Assembly: GCA_014377425.1 (NCBI GenBank)
Contig: JACMPQ010000050.1
Span: 62,001 to 126,000, forward strand
Source of the DNA: Microbacteriaceae bacterium
GTDB lineage: Bacteria; Actinomycetota; Actinomycetes; Actinomycetales; Microbacteriaceae
Reading direction: 5' to 3'
DNA: 64,000 nucleotides
Each line of letters starts with the position of its first letter. The first letter of the stretch is position 1. The position numbers and the translations under genes are program-made. The notes below the pieces were generated by a model, which saw nothing but the letters and a program-made list of their open reading frames with translations, was not told where the DNA came from and searched no databases. Shown piece by piece: positions 26,713 to 35,918 of the stretch.

Positions 26713-27707
26713 TTATTTAAGGGCAGTGCAGGGTCTACCGACGGCGTCTCGACATCCTGGAGCAGTTCATCATGGTCGCGCACATAGCGTCGCACACGGC
26801 GAATACGTAATCCCAACAACCCAACCGAAAAGAACATCAGCGGCACCAAAACGCTCAGGGCGATTCGAGCAAATTCCCCACCCTCGTTTAGCGCGACGCC
26901 TCTGACCCACTGCAAGCTCAACCCGGAGACGGAGAGCACCCCATAGCCGAGCTGAAACGGCGAAGTTACGGCCAACATCGTGGCCACCCGCACCGCGATT
27001 TGTGGCGCATCACCGCTGAGCTCGACGGGCTTTCTTGCGAATATCGCCCTCGTCACGGTGGGGGTGAGGTCGCGGCGGGTGATTTCTCGCATCGAGTTGT
27101 TCAGCGGCAGTGCGACGATAAGACAGGTGACTGCCGCCACCATCAACGAGAAGCTCGCCGCCAGCAGCAGCAAACCGGGAAGTTTCCTGCTGACCGGCAG
27201 GCTGAACAGCGTGGAAACCAGCATGGTGACGACGAGGACCCCCGCGACAATCAGGATCTTTCTTTGGATCACTCGCGCCGGAACGGGTATCCACGCCGGG
27301 GCGAACGGTTGGTGAGGTTGTTCCCAGCGAAAAACGGCTCGATCGATCGGCATCGCGACGGCGGCGAGCGCCAGAGGGACACCGATGAGGGCGATCGGCA
27401 CCCACACGGCCACTGACTCGACCACGGAGTACCCCACTATCGAAGCCACTGCGAGCAGGTTCAGGCCTCCGATAGTTACCAGCAACCGCGTGACGTACCG
27501 CCGACTCTGAGAATCCGCGCGAAGGTCCCAGTAGGCGGCAAAAGACCCAAGAATCGCCGGAGTCACACTCATGACGATGAAACCGCTGGCGGCCACGCCA
27601 AGAAGGATGCCGGTGTCGCTCGGCACGGTGAATACCAGCACCGCGGTGCCCACCATGGTGAGCCCGGCGGTCGCAATTACGGACAGGATGAAGACGACGA
27701 CATTCAT
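26709..27707 (-). CDS. Polytopic membrane protein of unknown function
   Basis: A 332-residue protein with eight or nine hydrophobic segments and no recognised family. The cytoplasmic-looking loop around residues 130-150 is Pro/Arg-rich, and SMREITRRDLTPTVTRAIFARKPVEL near residue 205 is the most distinctive hydrophilic part. It has no catalytic motif or ATP-binding site. It converges on the epimerase gene with four overlapping bases and lies downstream of the L,D-transpeptidase gene's region on the same strand. Function is unknown. Confidence 0.65.
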   Translation of the reverse strand: MNVVVFILSVIATAGLTMVGTAVLVFTVPSDTGILLGVAASGFIVMSVTPAILGSFAAYWDLRADSQSRRYVTRLLVTIGGLNLLAVASIVGYSVVESVAVWVPIALIGVPLALAAVAMPIDRAVFRWEQPHQPFAPAWIPVPARVIQRKILIVAGVLVVTMLVSTLFSLPVSRKLPGLLLLAASFSLMVAAVTCLIVALPLNNSMREITRRDLTPTVTRAIFARKPVELSGDAPQIAVRVATMLAVTSPFQLGYGVLSVSGLSLQWVRGVALNEGGEFARIALSVLVPLMFFSVGLLGLRIRRVRRYVRDHDELLQDVETPSVDPALPLNN

Positions 27708-27743
27708 AGCAGGGCCGCTAAGACGATGACGCGGGGCTCGAAC

Positions 27744-28400
27744 CTAGGCGCGAATGGTAACCAGGGTGCCGATTTGTGCCCAGTCGTACACCTGCGCGAT
27801 AACGGTGAGCGGGAGGTGCACGCAGCCGTGAGAGCCCTGCGTTGTGTAGAGCGGGCTGCCGAGAGGGAAGGTCTGCCAGGGCGAATCATGAAAGCCCACG
27901 CCGCCGGAGAAAGGCATCCAGTATGACACCGGATCGTTCCACGGTCCGTTGACGTCTTTGCCGGCGAGTACGGTGTTGCGTGCCTTGCCGGTAATTTTCA
28001 TGGTGCCGGTGGGGGTGGCGTTGTGCACGTTGGTGAGTGCGGATGCTCCCGTGGTCACGGCCCCGTCGGTGAGCAACACGGTTCCGGTGCAGGCCCACAG
28101 GTGCTGCTGGGCGATGCTCACGTAAATGTGCTTGATGCCGGCGGGCGTCCCCGCGCAGGCCACCGCAGCGGTGGTGGTCACCGGCACAACCGGGGCGGCA
28201 GCGACCGGTTTCACTACCGGGGCCACAGCGGCGGCTTTGGCTGCCGCAACGGGTGCCACAGAATGCTGTGCGGCGGAAGACGATACGGCCGAAGGTGATG
28301 CGCTCGGTGCCGTCGGGGCAGCGGCGGCGCTGCATCCGATCAGAGTCACTAGAAGTGCGGTTGCGCCCACGGCAGCGAGGTACTTTTTGAGAACAGACAT
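27744..28400 (-). CDS. L,D-transpeptidase (YkuD), lipoprotein
   Basis: A 218-residue protein from the ATG at 28400. A hydrophobic signal ends in LIGC, a lipobox, so the enzyme should be anchored outside the membrane. An Ala/Val/Pro-rich linker (residues 25-85) leads to the YkuD domain from about residue 95 to the end. That domain carries HDSPWQTF and then QGSHGCVHLP, the H...SHGC catalytic signature with the nucleophilic cysteine. Such enzymes make 3-3 (L,D) crosslinks in peptidoglycan or attach proteins to it. An upstream in-frame ATG (28472) would place residues before the signal peptide and is less likely. Confidence 0.92.
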   Translation of the reverse strand: MSVLKKYLAAVGATALLVTLIGCSAAAAPTAPSASPSAVSSSAAQHSVAPVAAAKAAAVAPVVKPVAAAPVVPVTTTAAVACAGTPAGIKHIYVSIAQQHLWACTGTVLLTDGAVTTGASALTNVHNATPTGTMKITGKARNTVLAGKDVNGPWNDPVSYWMPFSGGVGFHDSPWQTFPLGSPLYTTQGSHGCVHLPLTVIAQVYDWAQIGTLVTIRA

Positions 28401-28557
28401 CGAGATTCCTTCACTTGTGGTGGCCCACGCGATCATACCGCACCGACCTATGCCGAAAAGAACCGGCGGCACCGAGCCTGCTTAGCGGCCACGCCTCAAC
28501 GCTACGCCAAATCCGGAACTGGCCGCTGACACCGCGTTCCATTCGTTTTACGGTGGA

Positions 28558-29571
28558 GTGATGACGGCTATCGATTGGCTCCTCGGCCCCCACTCCGACC
28601 CGGCGATTCGCTGGCAGACGCTTCGTGATTTGACGGATGCCCCGGCGCACGTCATCGCCGCCGGGCGTGCCCGGGTCGCAACCGAGGGGTGGGGAGGGCG
28701 CCTGCTCGCGCTGCAGGACACCAACGGTCAGTGGGCGGGCGGCACCTACTTTCCGGTGCTCGACGACGATCCGCTCGATCAACCGTGGACCGCCACCGCC
28801 TTCACACTGCAATTGCTACGCGACTTCGGCGTCGACCCACACACCGACCGCATCGTGCGGGCGATCGCCCTCGTGCGGGAGAACAGCCGCTGGGAGCACG
28901 CCGGTCAGCGGTTCTTTGACGGCGAGGTCGAACCCTGCATCAACGGCCTCGCCGTGACAATCGGCGCCTACTTTCACCAAGATGTGCACGGCGTTGTGGC
29001 CCGACTTGTCGCCGAGACGCTGGCCGACGGCGGCTGGAACTGCGACGCCGAAAACGGGTCGGTGCGAAGCTCATTCAACTCGACCGTGGCTGTGCTGGAG
29101 GGGCTGTGGGAGCACGAGCACCAGAACGGTGTGGTTCCGGATGCCGCGGCCGCCCGCATCCGGGGCGAAAACTACCTACTCGAGCGCCACCTGATGCGCC
29201 GACTCTCGACCGGGGAAGTACCGAACGAGCGCTGGCTCGAGTTCTCGTACCCGCCGCGCTGGTACTACGACGTGCTGCGCGGCCTGGACTACTTTCGCGC
29301 TGTGGGAACTGCGCCCGATGAGCGGTTAGCCGAGGCGGTGTCGCTCGTGGAGAGCAAAAGAGCCGACAACGGGCGGTGGCCCCTGGAGAACACTCATCCG
29401 GGGGCCGTGCATTTTTCCTTAGAGCCGGGCGATCGTCAGCCCAGCCGTTGGAACACTTTGCGGGCACTTCGGGTGCTGCGCTGGTACCGGGGCGAGGAGC
29501 CAACGAGTTACGAGAGCACGTCTTTCGATGCGAACCGGCCGATCGCGAGCGCCCCGAACACCACGATGTAG
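28558..29571 (+). CDS. Alpha/alpha-toroid (squalene cyclase-like) protein of unknown function
   Basis: A 337-residue cytoplasmic protein with repeating helical pairs and QW-like motifs: AALQDTNGQWAGG-type stretches near residues 50-65 and WPLENTHPG near residue 280, as in prenyltransferase/squalene-hopene cyclase toroids. It lacks the DXDD acid motif of active squalene cyclases, so enzymatic activity is uncertain; such stand-alone toroids are common and uncharacterised in actinobacteria. The start may be GTG 28558 or the ATG three bases later. It converges on the ABC permease gene, overlapping its end by 64 bases (29508-29571). Confidence 0.65.
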   Translation: MMTAIDWLLGPHSDPAIRWQTLRDLTDAPAHVIAAGRARVATEGWGGRLLALQDTNGQWAGGTYFPVLDDDPLDQPWTATAFTLQLLRDFGVDPHTDRIVRAIALVRENSRWEHAGQRFFDGEVEPCINGLAVTIGAYFHQDVHGVVARLVAETLADGGWNCDAENGSVRSSFNSTVAVLEGLWEHEHQNGVVPDAAAARIRGENYLLERHLMRRLSTGEVPNERWLEFSYPPRWYYDVLRGLDYFRAVGTAPDERLAEAVSLVESKRADNGRWPLENTHPGAVHFSLEPGDRQPSRWNTLRALRVLRWYRGEEPTSYESTSFDANRPIASAPNTTM

Positions 29572-30389
29572 CCGAGCTGCAGGAGCGCGTTCTCACCGAA
29601 GGAGGCAAACGAGATGGGTTGCCGCAGCAGGTCGGCGAAGTCGATCCAGTAGTGACTGAACAGCCACGGATGCAACCAGCCGAGCTGCGGCAGGGCGTCA
29701 AGAATTTGCACCACCACCGACATCACCACGGTGGCGGCCATCGCCCCCACCGGAACGACGGTCAGCGTGGAGATGAACAATCCGATAGCGGAGAGCCCGA
29801 GCAGCGACACAAACACAAAGGAGCTCACGAGCGAGAGCCGACCGATGGCCTCGCCGATACCGACCGTATCGCCGGAGAGCAGGGTCACCCGCCCGACCGG
29901 GAAGAATGCCAACCCTACGAGCGTGCCGGTGATCGCCACTACCGCGGTTCCGACGAAGCAGAAGGCCGCCACCCCGGCATATTTCACGAGTAGCAACCGG
30001 ATGCGACCGGCCGGGGCGATGAGCAAATAGCGGAGCGTTCCGAGGCTCGCCTCCCCCGCGATGGTGTCGCCGGCGACCACGCCGATGGTGAGCGGCAAAA
30101 ATAGCGGCAGCGAGATCAGCAGAGCGGTGACCACCAGAAACAGCCCGTTGTTGCTGACCTGGTCGAGAAAGGGCGGGCCCTTTGCTGCCGACAGTTTCGC
30201 CGGGGAGAGCTTGATCGCGAGCGCGATCATGATCGGGATGGCAGCTAATGCCCCGAGCATGGCGAGGGTGCGGCCGCGGCGAAACAGCACGATGAGCTCG
30301 GAGCGTAGGAGTGAGCCGCCCGACGGGGATGCGGGCCCGGTATCTGTCTCTGGCACACTGCGGGCGGTCGAAACACTATTGAGCGACAT
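29508..30389 (-). CDS. ABC-2 type transporter permease
   Basis: A 293-residue permease with six hydrophobic segments, including the long Ser/Gly-rich stretch GEASLGTLRYLLIAPAGRIRLL that typifies the ABC-2 membrane family. It is the membrane half of an exporter with the ATPase at 30376-31365, whose gene it overlaps by 14 bases. A LolA-like exported protein is encoded first in the same operon. The substrate is unknown. The gene's end lies inside the convergent toroid gene. Confidence 0.85.
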   Translation of the reverse strand: MSLNSVSTARSVPETDTGPASPSGGSLLRSELIVLFRRGRTLAMLGALAAIPIMIALAIKLSPAKLSAAKGPPFLDQVSNNGLFLVVTALLISLPLFLPLTIGVVAGDTIAGEASLGTLRYLLIAPAGRIRLLLVKYAGVAAFCFVGTAVVAITGTLVGLAFFPVGRVTLLSGDTVGIGEAIGRLSLVSSFVFVSLLGLSAIGLFISTLTVVPVGAMAATVVMSVVVQILDALPQLGWLHPWLFSHYWIDFADLLRQPISFASFGENALLQLGYIVVFGALAIGRFASKDVLS

Positions 30390-31365
30390 CGAAGCCCTCC
30401 CCGGTCAATGCCACGAAACGGTCTTCGAGGGTGGCGCCCTCAATGTCGAAGCCGCGCACTCGCGCGCCCGCAGCAACCAAAGCGGAAACGATGGTCTCGG
30501 GGGCAATGCTGGGATCGGGCAGCAGTGCGCTGAGGCGTCCGCCCACCGGGTAGCCCGCCGCAATTCCCAGTTCGGCGAGCGCAGCCCGAGCGAGGTCGTC
30601 GTCCGGGGTGATGATGCGCACGTAGACCTCGCCGGTTCGGCGCAGCTCATCGAGGGTTCCCTGAGCGACGATGCGACCCACACTCATGACGGCGGCATGC
30701 GTGCACATGAGCTCGATCTCGTCGAGCAGATGGCTGGAAACGAACACCGTGATGCCGTCGGCGGCGAGCGAACGCACAAGCGTGCGCACCTCGCGGGTGC
30801 CCTGCGGGTCGAGGCCATTAGTCGGCTCATCGAGCACAAGTAGCTCCCGCGGCATGAGCAGGGCGTTGGCGATTCCGAGGCGCTGCTTCATCCCGAGCGA
30901 ATAGGCATGCACTTTTTTACCGGCGGCATGGCTAAGACCCACCCGCTCCAGGGCTGCCTTCACGCGGGCCGTTCGGGTGGCCGGAGAGGCAAAGCGGTCG
31001 GCGCTGTCGAGCCGATGCAGATTGGCGGTGCCGGAGAGAAACGGGTAAAAACCCGGACCCTCCACGAGCGCCCCGATGCGGGGCAACACGCTCGCCAGCC
31101 GGTCGGGCATTTCCTCGCCGAGTACCCGCACCGAACCGCCGGTGGCGGCGGCGAGGCCCAACAGCACCCGAATAGTGGTGGTCTTGCCCGAGCCGTTCGG
31201 CCCAAGAAAGCCGAAAACCGAGCCCCTCGGCACCGACAGGTTGACGTCGTTGACGGCGAGCTGCGTGCCAAAGCGTTTAACCAGGCCCCGCGTCTCGATC
31301 GCCAAAGCGGCATCCGGCGCGGTCATTGATTCGACCGTTTCGGATGCCGCGATGGTGCTGGTCAC
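30376..31365 (-). CDS. ABC transporter ATP-binding protein
   Basis: A 329-residue ATPase with Walker A GPNGSGKT (residues about 56-63), signature YSLGMKQRLGIANALL and Walker B LLVLDEPTNGLDP followed by SSHLLDEIE, so it is fully competent. The C-terminal 90 residues form the accessory domain seen in NatA/DrrA-type exporters. It starts with GTG overlapping the stop of the LolA-like gene (GTGA), so the three genes form an operon in the order LolA-like, ATPase, permease. Confidence 0.92.
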   Translation of the reverse strand: MTSTIAASETVESMTAPDAALAIETRGLVKRFGTQLAVNDVNLSVPRGSVFGFLGPNGSGKTTTIRVLLGLAAATGGSVRVLGEEMPDRLASVLPRIGALVEGPGFYPFLSGTANLHRLDSADRFASPATRTARVKAALERVGLSHAAGKKVHAYSLGMKQRLGIANALLMPRELLVLDEPTNGLDPQGTREVRTLVRSLAADGITVFVSSHLLDEIELMCTHAAVMSVGRIVAQGTLDELRRTGEVYVRIITPDDDLARAALAELGIAAGYPVGGRLSALLPDPSIAPETIVSALVAAGARVRGFDIEGATLEDRFVALTGEGFDVAQ

Positions 31366-32582
31366 TTAGTTGCTGCGACAGCCTGCAAGCGCTCAAGGGG
31401 AACGGCTCCGGCAAACACCCGCCCGTCGGTGGTGAACAAAACATTCAGCAGAGCGGATGAGGCGAGCCGCCCACCTTCGACGGCCGAGGTCGCCGCGGTG
31501 AACAGTTTGTTGCCTGTCAGCTCGGCGGGCACGGTTCCGGCGGGGAGCGAAACAACGGCATCCCAACTGGTTCCGGTGACAACCGGCACTGGTGTTCCGG
31601 CCGGTAGCTTGGCCTTCAGCTCGTTGAGCTGTTCGGGCGTGAGCTTGCCGGTCATGGTGCCGGGGTTGAGATCACCCAAGGTGGTGCCGTTGGGCAAAAC
31701 GGTTGCGGCGTCGGGTAATGCGGGAAGCGCCTGCTCCTTCACCGTGGCACCGGCCGGGGGAGTGAAACGAAAGAGCGCGGCATCCGGAGCGCCAATCGTC
31801 ACCGTGGTGAAGGCCACCGAGAACGCCGGGTCTTTTTGGCCGCGGGCTTCGACCGAGACGCTCAGCGGTAAGCCCGTTTCGGAATCAGTCGTGATGGCGA
31901 CCGAACCCACGAGGGTGTCGGTGGTGCGCGGGGTTAGGACCAGTGTGTACGCGGTGCGACCGGCGACGCGGGTGTCTTGGCCCACACTCACCGTCGTGCT
32001 TGGATCAATTTTGGCGAGGAACTTCTTGGCCAGCTCAGTGGGGGTCATGACGACCTTCGCTTCGGCGGCAGCCTTCGCCTGAGCCTCGGCGGCACTGAAT
32101 CCAGCCGGTAGCGTGAGGTGGGTGACGGCGTTCTTCTTGGAATCGTAGAACCAGACGTCGCTGCCGTTGCGCACCGCGTCTCGCTCGGCAAGCTGGTCCA
32201 TGATTTGCACCCGGGATTTCGTGTCGCCGTCGAGGTAGACCCGGGCGGTGTGCGAACCGGTAAGCAGCTCAAGCGCCTGAGTGGCGTCAGTGGAGTCGGG
32301 GGCGGCAACGCTCGCGCCCAAATCAGAGGTGCTCGCTCCGGGGGCGAGGGCAGGAGCCCCGGCACCGGTCGGGAGGGCCGGAAGGCCGAGAGCGGAGGTC
32401 TGCGTGACCTCCCCGGAAAGCTGACGAACGGTGCTGTTTTGGATGAGTTCCAGCACCTGCTGGGCAGATTTATCGGGGAGCGTTACGGCCGCTCCAGCCT
32501 GAGACGGGATGATCAGAACCCCGGCTGCGATAACGACGGGTACAACGGCTACTGGGAGCCAACGGACGGTTTTGCGATTCAT
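31362..32582 (-). CDS. Exported LolA-like (DUF2092-type) protein
   Basis: A 406-residue protein with a cleavable-type signal (MNRKTVRWLPVAVVPVVIAA, ending near SQAGA). The mature part matches the LolA/LppX-like beta-sandwich: STVRQLSGEVTQTSALGLP, LLTGSHTARVYLDGDTKSRVQIMD, DVWFYDSKKNAVTHLTLPAG and a GRTAYTLVLTPRTTDT strand. Related proteins carry lipids or lipoproteins or act as sigma-factor regulators; here it has no lipobox, so it may be a secreted or membrane-tethered lipid chaperone. It is first in an operon with an ABC-2 exporter, which suggests the pair moves or senses a hydrophobic substrate. The Pro/Ala-rich segment (residues 65-95) is an unconserved insertion. Confidence 0.75.
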   Translation of the reverse strand: MNRKTVRWLPVAVVPVVIAAGVLIIPSQAGAAVTLPDKSAQQVLELIQNSTVRQLSGEVTQTSALGLPALPTGAGAPALAPGASTSDLGASVAAPDSTDATQALELLTGSHTARVYLDGDTKSRVQIMDQLAERDAVRNGSDVWFYDSKKNAVTHLTLPAGFSAAEAQAKAAAEAKVVMTPTELAKKFLAKIDPSTTVSVGQDTRVAGRTAYTLVLTPRTTDTLVGSVAITTDSETGLPLSVSVEARGQKDPAFSVAFTTVTIGAPDAALFRFTPPAGATVKEQALPALPDAATVLPNGTTLGDLNPGTMTGKLTPEQLNELKAKLPAGTPVPVVTGTSWDAVVSLPAGTVPAELTGNKLFTAATSAVEGGRLASSALLNVLFTTDGRVFAGAVPLERLQAVAATK

Positions 32583-32663
32583 TTGGGCACCATTTTCACG
32601 ATGAATACACCCACACAGTACGCCCCCAAGCTGCGACCCTGGTGAGCGCCTAGGCGTACGGAG

Positions 32664-34253
32664 TCACTCCCACTCGATGGTTCCCGGCGGCTTCGAGGTG
32701 ACATCCAGTACCACGCGGTTGACCCCGGCTACCTCGTTGGTGATGCGGTTGGAGATGCGGGCAAGCACGTCGTAGGGCAGGCGAGTCCAATCTGCGGTCA
32801 TCGCGTCTTCAGAAGACACCGGACGCAACACGATCGGGTGGCCGTAGGTGCGGCCGTCGCCCTGAACTCCCACCGAGCGCACGTCGGCGAGCAGCACCAC
32901 CGGGCACTGCCAGATCTCGTTGTCGAGACCCGCGAGGGTGAGCTCGGCACGCACGATCGCGTCGGCATGACGCAAGAGTTCGAGGCGGTCGAAGGTGACC
33001 TCGCCGACGATACGAATACCGAGGCCGGGTCCGGGGAACGGCTGGCGACCAACAATCACCTCGGGCAAGCCCAGCTCGCGGCCGATCGCCCGAACCTCAT
33101 CCTTGAACAGTGCCCGCAGGGGCTCGACCAGCGCAAACTTGAGGTCTTCGGGAAGACCTCCCACGTTATGGTGACTCTTGATGTTGGCCGTGCCGGTTCC
33201 GCCACCCGATTCGACGACATCCGGATACAGAGTTCCCTGCACCAGAAACTCGATCTGCGCACCGTCACTGGCCGCTTCGAGCACGAGCGCCTCGGCGGGC
33301 GGTTCGAAGCTCCGGATGAACTCGCGGCCGATGATTTTGCGCTTCTGCTCGGGGTCGGTGACGCCGGCCAACGCATCCATGAACTGGTCGACGGCGTCGA
33401 CGGTCACCAGGCGCACCCCGGTGGAGGCGACGTAGTCTTCTTCGACCTGGCGACGCTCGTCTTGGCGCAACAAGCCGTGGTCGACGAAGATGCAGACGAG
33501 CTGGTCGCCGACGGCTTCGTGCACGATCGCGGCGGCAACGGCCGAGTCGACCCCCCCGGAGAGACCGCAAATGACGCGCCCGGTGCCGACCTGCTCGCGA
33601 ATGCGCGCCACCTGCTCGGCGATCACGTTGCCGCTGTTCCAATCGGCGGGAATACCGGCGGCGGTGTGCAAAAAGTTTTCGAGCACGCGCTGGCCGAATT
33701 CGGAGTGCTTGACCTCCGGATGCCACTGCACGCCGTAGAGGCGACGCTCGTCGCTCGCGAACGCGGCGACCGGGGTGGAGTCGCTTGAGGCGAGCACGGT
33801 GAAGCCGGCCGGAGCCTTGGACACGGAGTCGCCGTGGCTCATCCAGGTGGTCTGCTCGCTCGGCTGCGTGCCGAGCAAAGTGCTTTCGCCCGCGGCCAGG
33901 GTGACCGTGGTGGCACCGTACTCACGCAGGCCGGTGTTGGCGACCTCGCCGCCGAGCTGCTGCGCCATCACCTGGAAGCCGTAGCAAATGCCGAGCACCG
34001 GAATGCCGAGCTCGAGAATTCCGGCATCCAACCTGGGAGAGCCGGCGTCGTACACGCTCGACGGCCCCCCGCTGAGCACAATGCCCACCGGGTTTTTGGC
34101 AGCGACCTCTGCCGCGGTGATCGTGTGCGGCACGATCTCGGAGTAGACGCTTGCCTCGCGCACGCGGCGGGCAATCAGCTGGGCGTACTGGGCGCCGAAG
34201 TCGATGACCAGCACCGGGCGCTGCACGGTTTCAGTCTTTGTGGGGGTGCTCAA
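32664..34253 (-). CDS. guaA: GMP synthase (glutamine-hydrolysing)
   Basis: A 529-residue enzyme that aminates XMP to GMP, the last step of guanine nucleotide synthesis. The N-terminal glutamine amidotransferase has the nucleophile in [17 protein letters not shown] and the partner histidine/glutamate in [14 protein letters not shown]. The ATP-pyrophosphatase domain has the PP-loop [13 protein letters not shown], and the C-terminal dimerisation domain ends PPGTIEWE, the canonical terminus. Length is typical. It overlaps the DUF3817 gene upstream by ATGA; guaB and guaB3 lie on the same strand 6-8 kb upstream, so the guanine pathway is clustered but not one operon. Confidence 0.97.
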   Translation of the reverse strand: MSTPTKTETVQRPVLVIDFGAQYAQLIARRVREASVYSEIVPHTITAAEVAAKNPVGIVLSGGPSSVYDAGSPRLDAGILELGIPVLGICYGFQVMAQQLGGEVANTGLREYGATTVTLAAGESTLLGTQPSEQTTWMSHGDSVSKAPAGFTVLASSDSTPVAAFASDERRLYGVQWHPEVKHSEFGQRVLENFLHTAAGIPADWNSGNVIAEQVARIREQVGTGRVICGLSGGVDSAVAAAIVHEAVGDQLVCIFVDHGLLRQDERRQVEEDYVASTGVRLVTVDAVDQFMDALAGVTDPEQKRKIIGREFIRSFEPPAEALVLEAASDGAQIEFLVQGTLYPDVVESGGGTGTANIKSHHNVGGLPEDLKFALVEPLRALFKDEVRAIGRELGLPEVIVGRQPFPGPGLGIRIVGEVTFDRLELLRHADAIVRAELTLAGLDNEIWQCPVVLLADVRSVGVQGDGRTYGHPIVLRPVSSEDAMTADWTRLPYDVLARISNRITNEVAGVNRVVLDVTSKPPGTIEWE

Positions 34254-34705
34254 CGGGTGACTCCTGTGCTGGGTTCGGGAGCGGCGGAGCGCTCCAGCTT
34301 GGTGAGCTCGCGATGTGCGCTGCGGGTGATGAAGTGTTCGACGATGAAGGAAAGGAACGGAACGACCCCACCGAGGGCGATCGCGATGAAGCGCGTGAAT
34401 GGCCAGCGCATGATGCTCCAGAGGCGGAAGTCGGCGAAGAGGTAAAGCACGTAGAACCAGCCGTGGGCAATCAGAATGCCGGTGCTGAGGTTGAATCCGG
34501 TGACCGTGCCGGTGGGCACAAACGCCAGGAAGCCGCGTGGTCCACCGAGTTCGAGCTCCAGCTGGATGCCGAACGCCGGATACTTCAGCACGACCTCGGT
34601 AACCAAGAGCAGCAGCAGCACGCCGGTGATGTAGGAGGAGACCCGGTAGAGCTTCAGCGCCGAACGAATGCGGGGCAGGTCGGCAATTTTGGGCTTCAGG
34701 GGCAT
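34250..34705 (-). CDS. DUF3817 family membrane protein
   Basis: A 151-residue protein with three to four membrane segments, starting [28 protein letters not shown], and [16 protein letters not shown] in the middle, which are diagnostic of DUF3817. Members are small actinobacterial membrane proteins of unknown function and are commonly encoded beside guaA, as here, where the stop and guaA start overlap. The C-terminal 30 residues are polar. Confidence 0.85.
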   Translation of the reverse strand: MPLKPKIADLPRIRSALKLYRVSSYITGVLLLLLVTEVVLKYPAFGIQLELELGGPRGFLAFVPTGTVTGFNLSTGILIAHGWFYVLYLFADFRLWSIMRWPFTRFIAIALGGVVPFLSFIVEHFITRSAHRELTKLERSAAPEPSTGVTR

Positions 34706-34777
34706 TGCTTTAGTTTAGGCGGGCACCGGGCGAGGCTTCTCCGCCGGGCGTGCTGGTGCAGGCCGGGTGCCGCCGAG

Positions 34778-35022
34778 CTAATCGCCGCCCCACGGAATGA
34801 CGAGCCGTAATCCGGCGTTCTCAAAGTCATTGGTGTTTCGGGTGGCAAGAGACTCAGTTCCCGGATGCGGGTGCCAATGCCACGATCGTCGCCCTGCGGC
34901 AGAACCGCCCCTGCCAAAATGACGCGCACCTCAGCCTCGATAGATCGCTGATTCACCGCGCTTCGCGCTTTGAGCGCCTAGACAAGCAGTGGGTCGAGAT
35001 TCCGAACGAGCAATGTAGCCAC
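34778..35022 (-). pseudogene. Decayed FitAB/VapBC toxin-antitoxin locus
   Basis: From a GTG at 35022 the reverse strand reads VATLLVRNLDPLLV, an amber TAG at 34978-34980, and then continues in the same frame as ALKARSAVNQRSIEAEVRVI and GIGTRIREL. This is a complete FitA-like ribbon-helix-helix antitoxin interrupted by one stop codon. It runs, in a shifted frame, straight into ESLATRNTNDFENAGL then RLVIPWGGD and a TAG at 34778: the last 22 or so residues of a PIN-domain toxin (FitB/VapC). Most of the toxin is deleted, including its catalytic aspartates. This explains the 404-base gap between the DUF3817 gene and the SURF1 gene. Confidence 0.82.
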
Positions 35023-35109
35023 CGGGATAGCTCGTTTTTCCCGACGATAGCGAATTGCTAGCATTCTCGGCCAGACCGTTGCGAGTTCTCTCACGGAATG
35101 CGCCGTCCA

Positions 35110-35916
35110 CTACGCCAGCGCTGCCGCCACCCGGACGAGCTCGCTCTGCGCAAGCTCCGCCTCCTTGCGCTCCTCCTCCTCACGTTCCCAGGTGTCTTTC
35201 ACGAGCCGGTACCAGAGATAGACGGCAAAGCCGGCGAAAACCACCCATTCGGCGGCGTAGAAAAGGTTGAGCCAGTTGAAATTGCTTGCGGTGGTGAGCG
35301 GCGGTGAATAAATGCGCTCCAGGCCGGCCAGCGGATCGGCGAGCACCAAATATCCGCCGTAGGCCCCGGTTGTGGCACCGTCGAAATGGCTCCAACTGTT
35401 GATGAGTTCCGCCGTGGACACCGTGGTGATTACGCCTTTTTCGAAGGGAGCGTCTTCGGCTGCCTCGGTAGCTAGGTAGCGTCCGGAGAGGGGTCGAGGC
35501 GCGGCATCCGGTGCAGCATTCAATTTTTTGAGGGCGGATGCCGCCACCCTCTTGTCGGTGGTGAAACCGACGGCCACGGCGAGCGCGGCGGCCTCCGGCC
35601 CTTCGACCTGCGCGTGACCCAGCACCCAGTAGCCGGTCTCGTCGCGGTTCATCCGGTTGCTGATCACCGTGAAGTCTCCCACCACAAATTGACCTCGGGC
35701 CTGAATGAGCTGACCCACGATGTTCTCGGTTGTGGGCTTTTGCGGCGCGGTGATGGCCGATAGCGGCTTGACGGTTTCGGTAGTGAGCACCACCACCTGG
35801 CCGGAGGCAATGGCGCGCTCCAATTGCCACTGACCGAGGGCGGCGAAGCCAGCGGCGAGAACGAGGGCGAGAACGAGCATCGCAATCCAGCGGGGGCGTC
35901 GGGCGATCTTCCACAT
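35110..35916 (-). CDS. SURF1-family cytochrome oxidase assembly protein
   Basis: A 268-residue membrane protein with one hydrophobic segment at residues 12-30 (MLVLALVLAAGFAALGQWQLERA) and a second near the C-terminus (FYAAEWVVFAGFAVYLWYR), the hairpin layout of SURF1. The W-Q-L-x-R pattern after the first segment and GYWVLGH in the external domain match the family. It helps insert heme a into cytochrome aa3 oxidase subunit I. The gene ends in a Glu/Arg-rich tail. It lies two bases from the antiporter gene end and is probably cotranscribed with it. Confidence 0.87.
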   Translation of the reverse strand: MWKIARRPRWIAMLVLALVLAAGFAALGQWQLERAIASGQVVVLTTETVKPLSAITAPQKPTTENIVGQLIQARGQFVVGDFTVISNRMNRDETGYWVLGHAQVEGPEAAALAVAVGFTTDKRVAASALKKLNAAPDAAPRPLSGRYLATEAAEDAPFEKGVITTVSTAELINSWSHFDGATTGAYGGYLVLADPLAGLERIYSPPLTTASNFNWLNLFYAAEWVVFAGFAVYLWYRLVKDTWEREEEERKEAELAQSELVRVAAALA

Positions 35917-35918
35917 GC

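Noticed and set aside
27725..27745. GGTTCGAGCCCC on the reverse strand, resembling a tRNA T-arm
   Set aside because: The flanking bases do not form the 5-bp T stem and there is no acceptor or anticodon arm; it is the end of the L,D-transpeptidase gene and flanking DNA.
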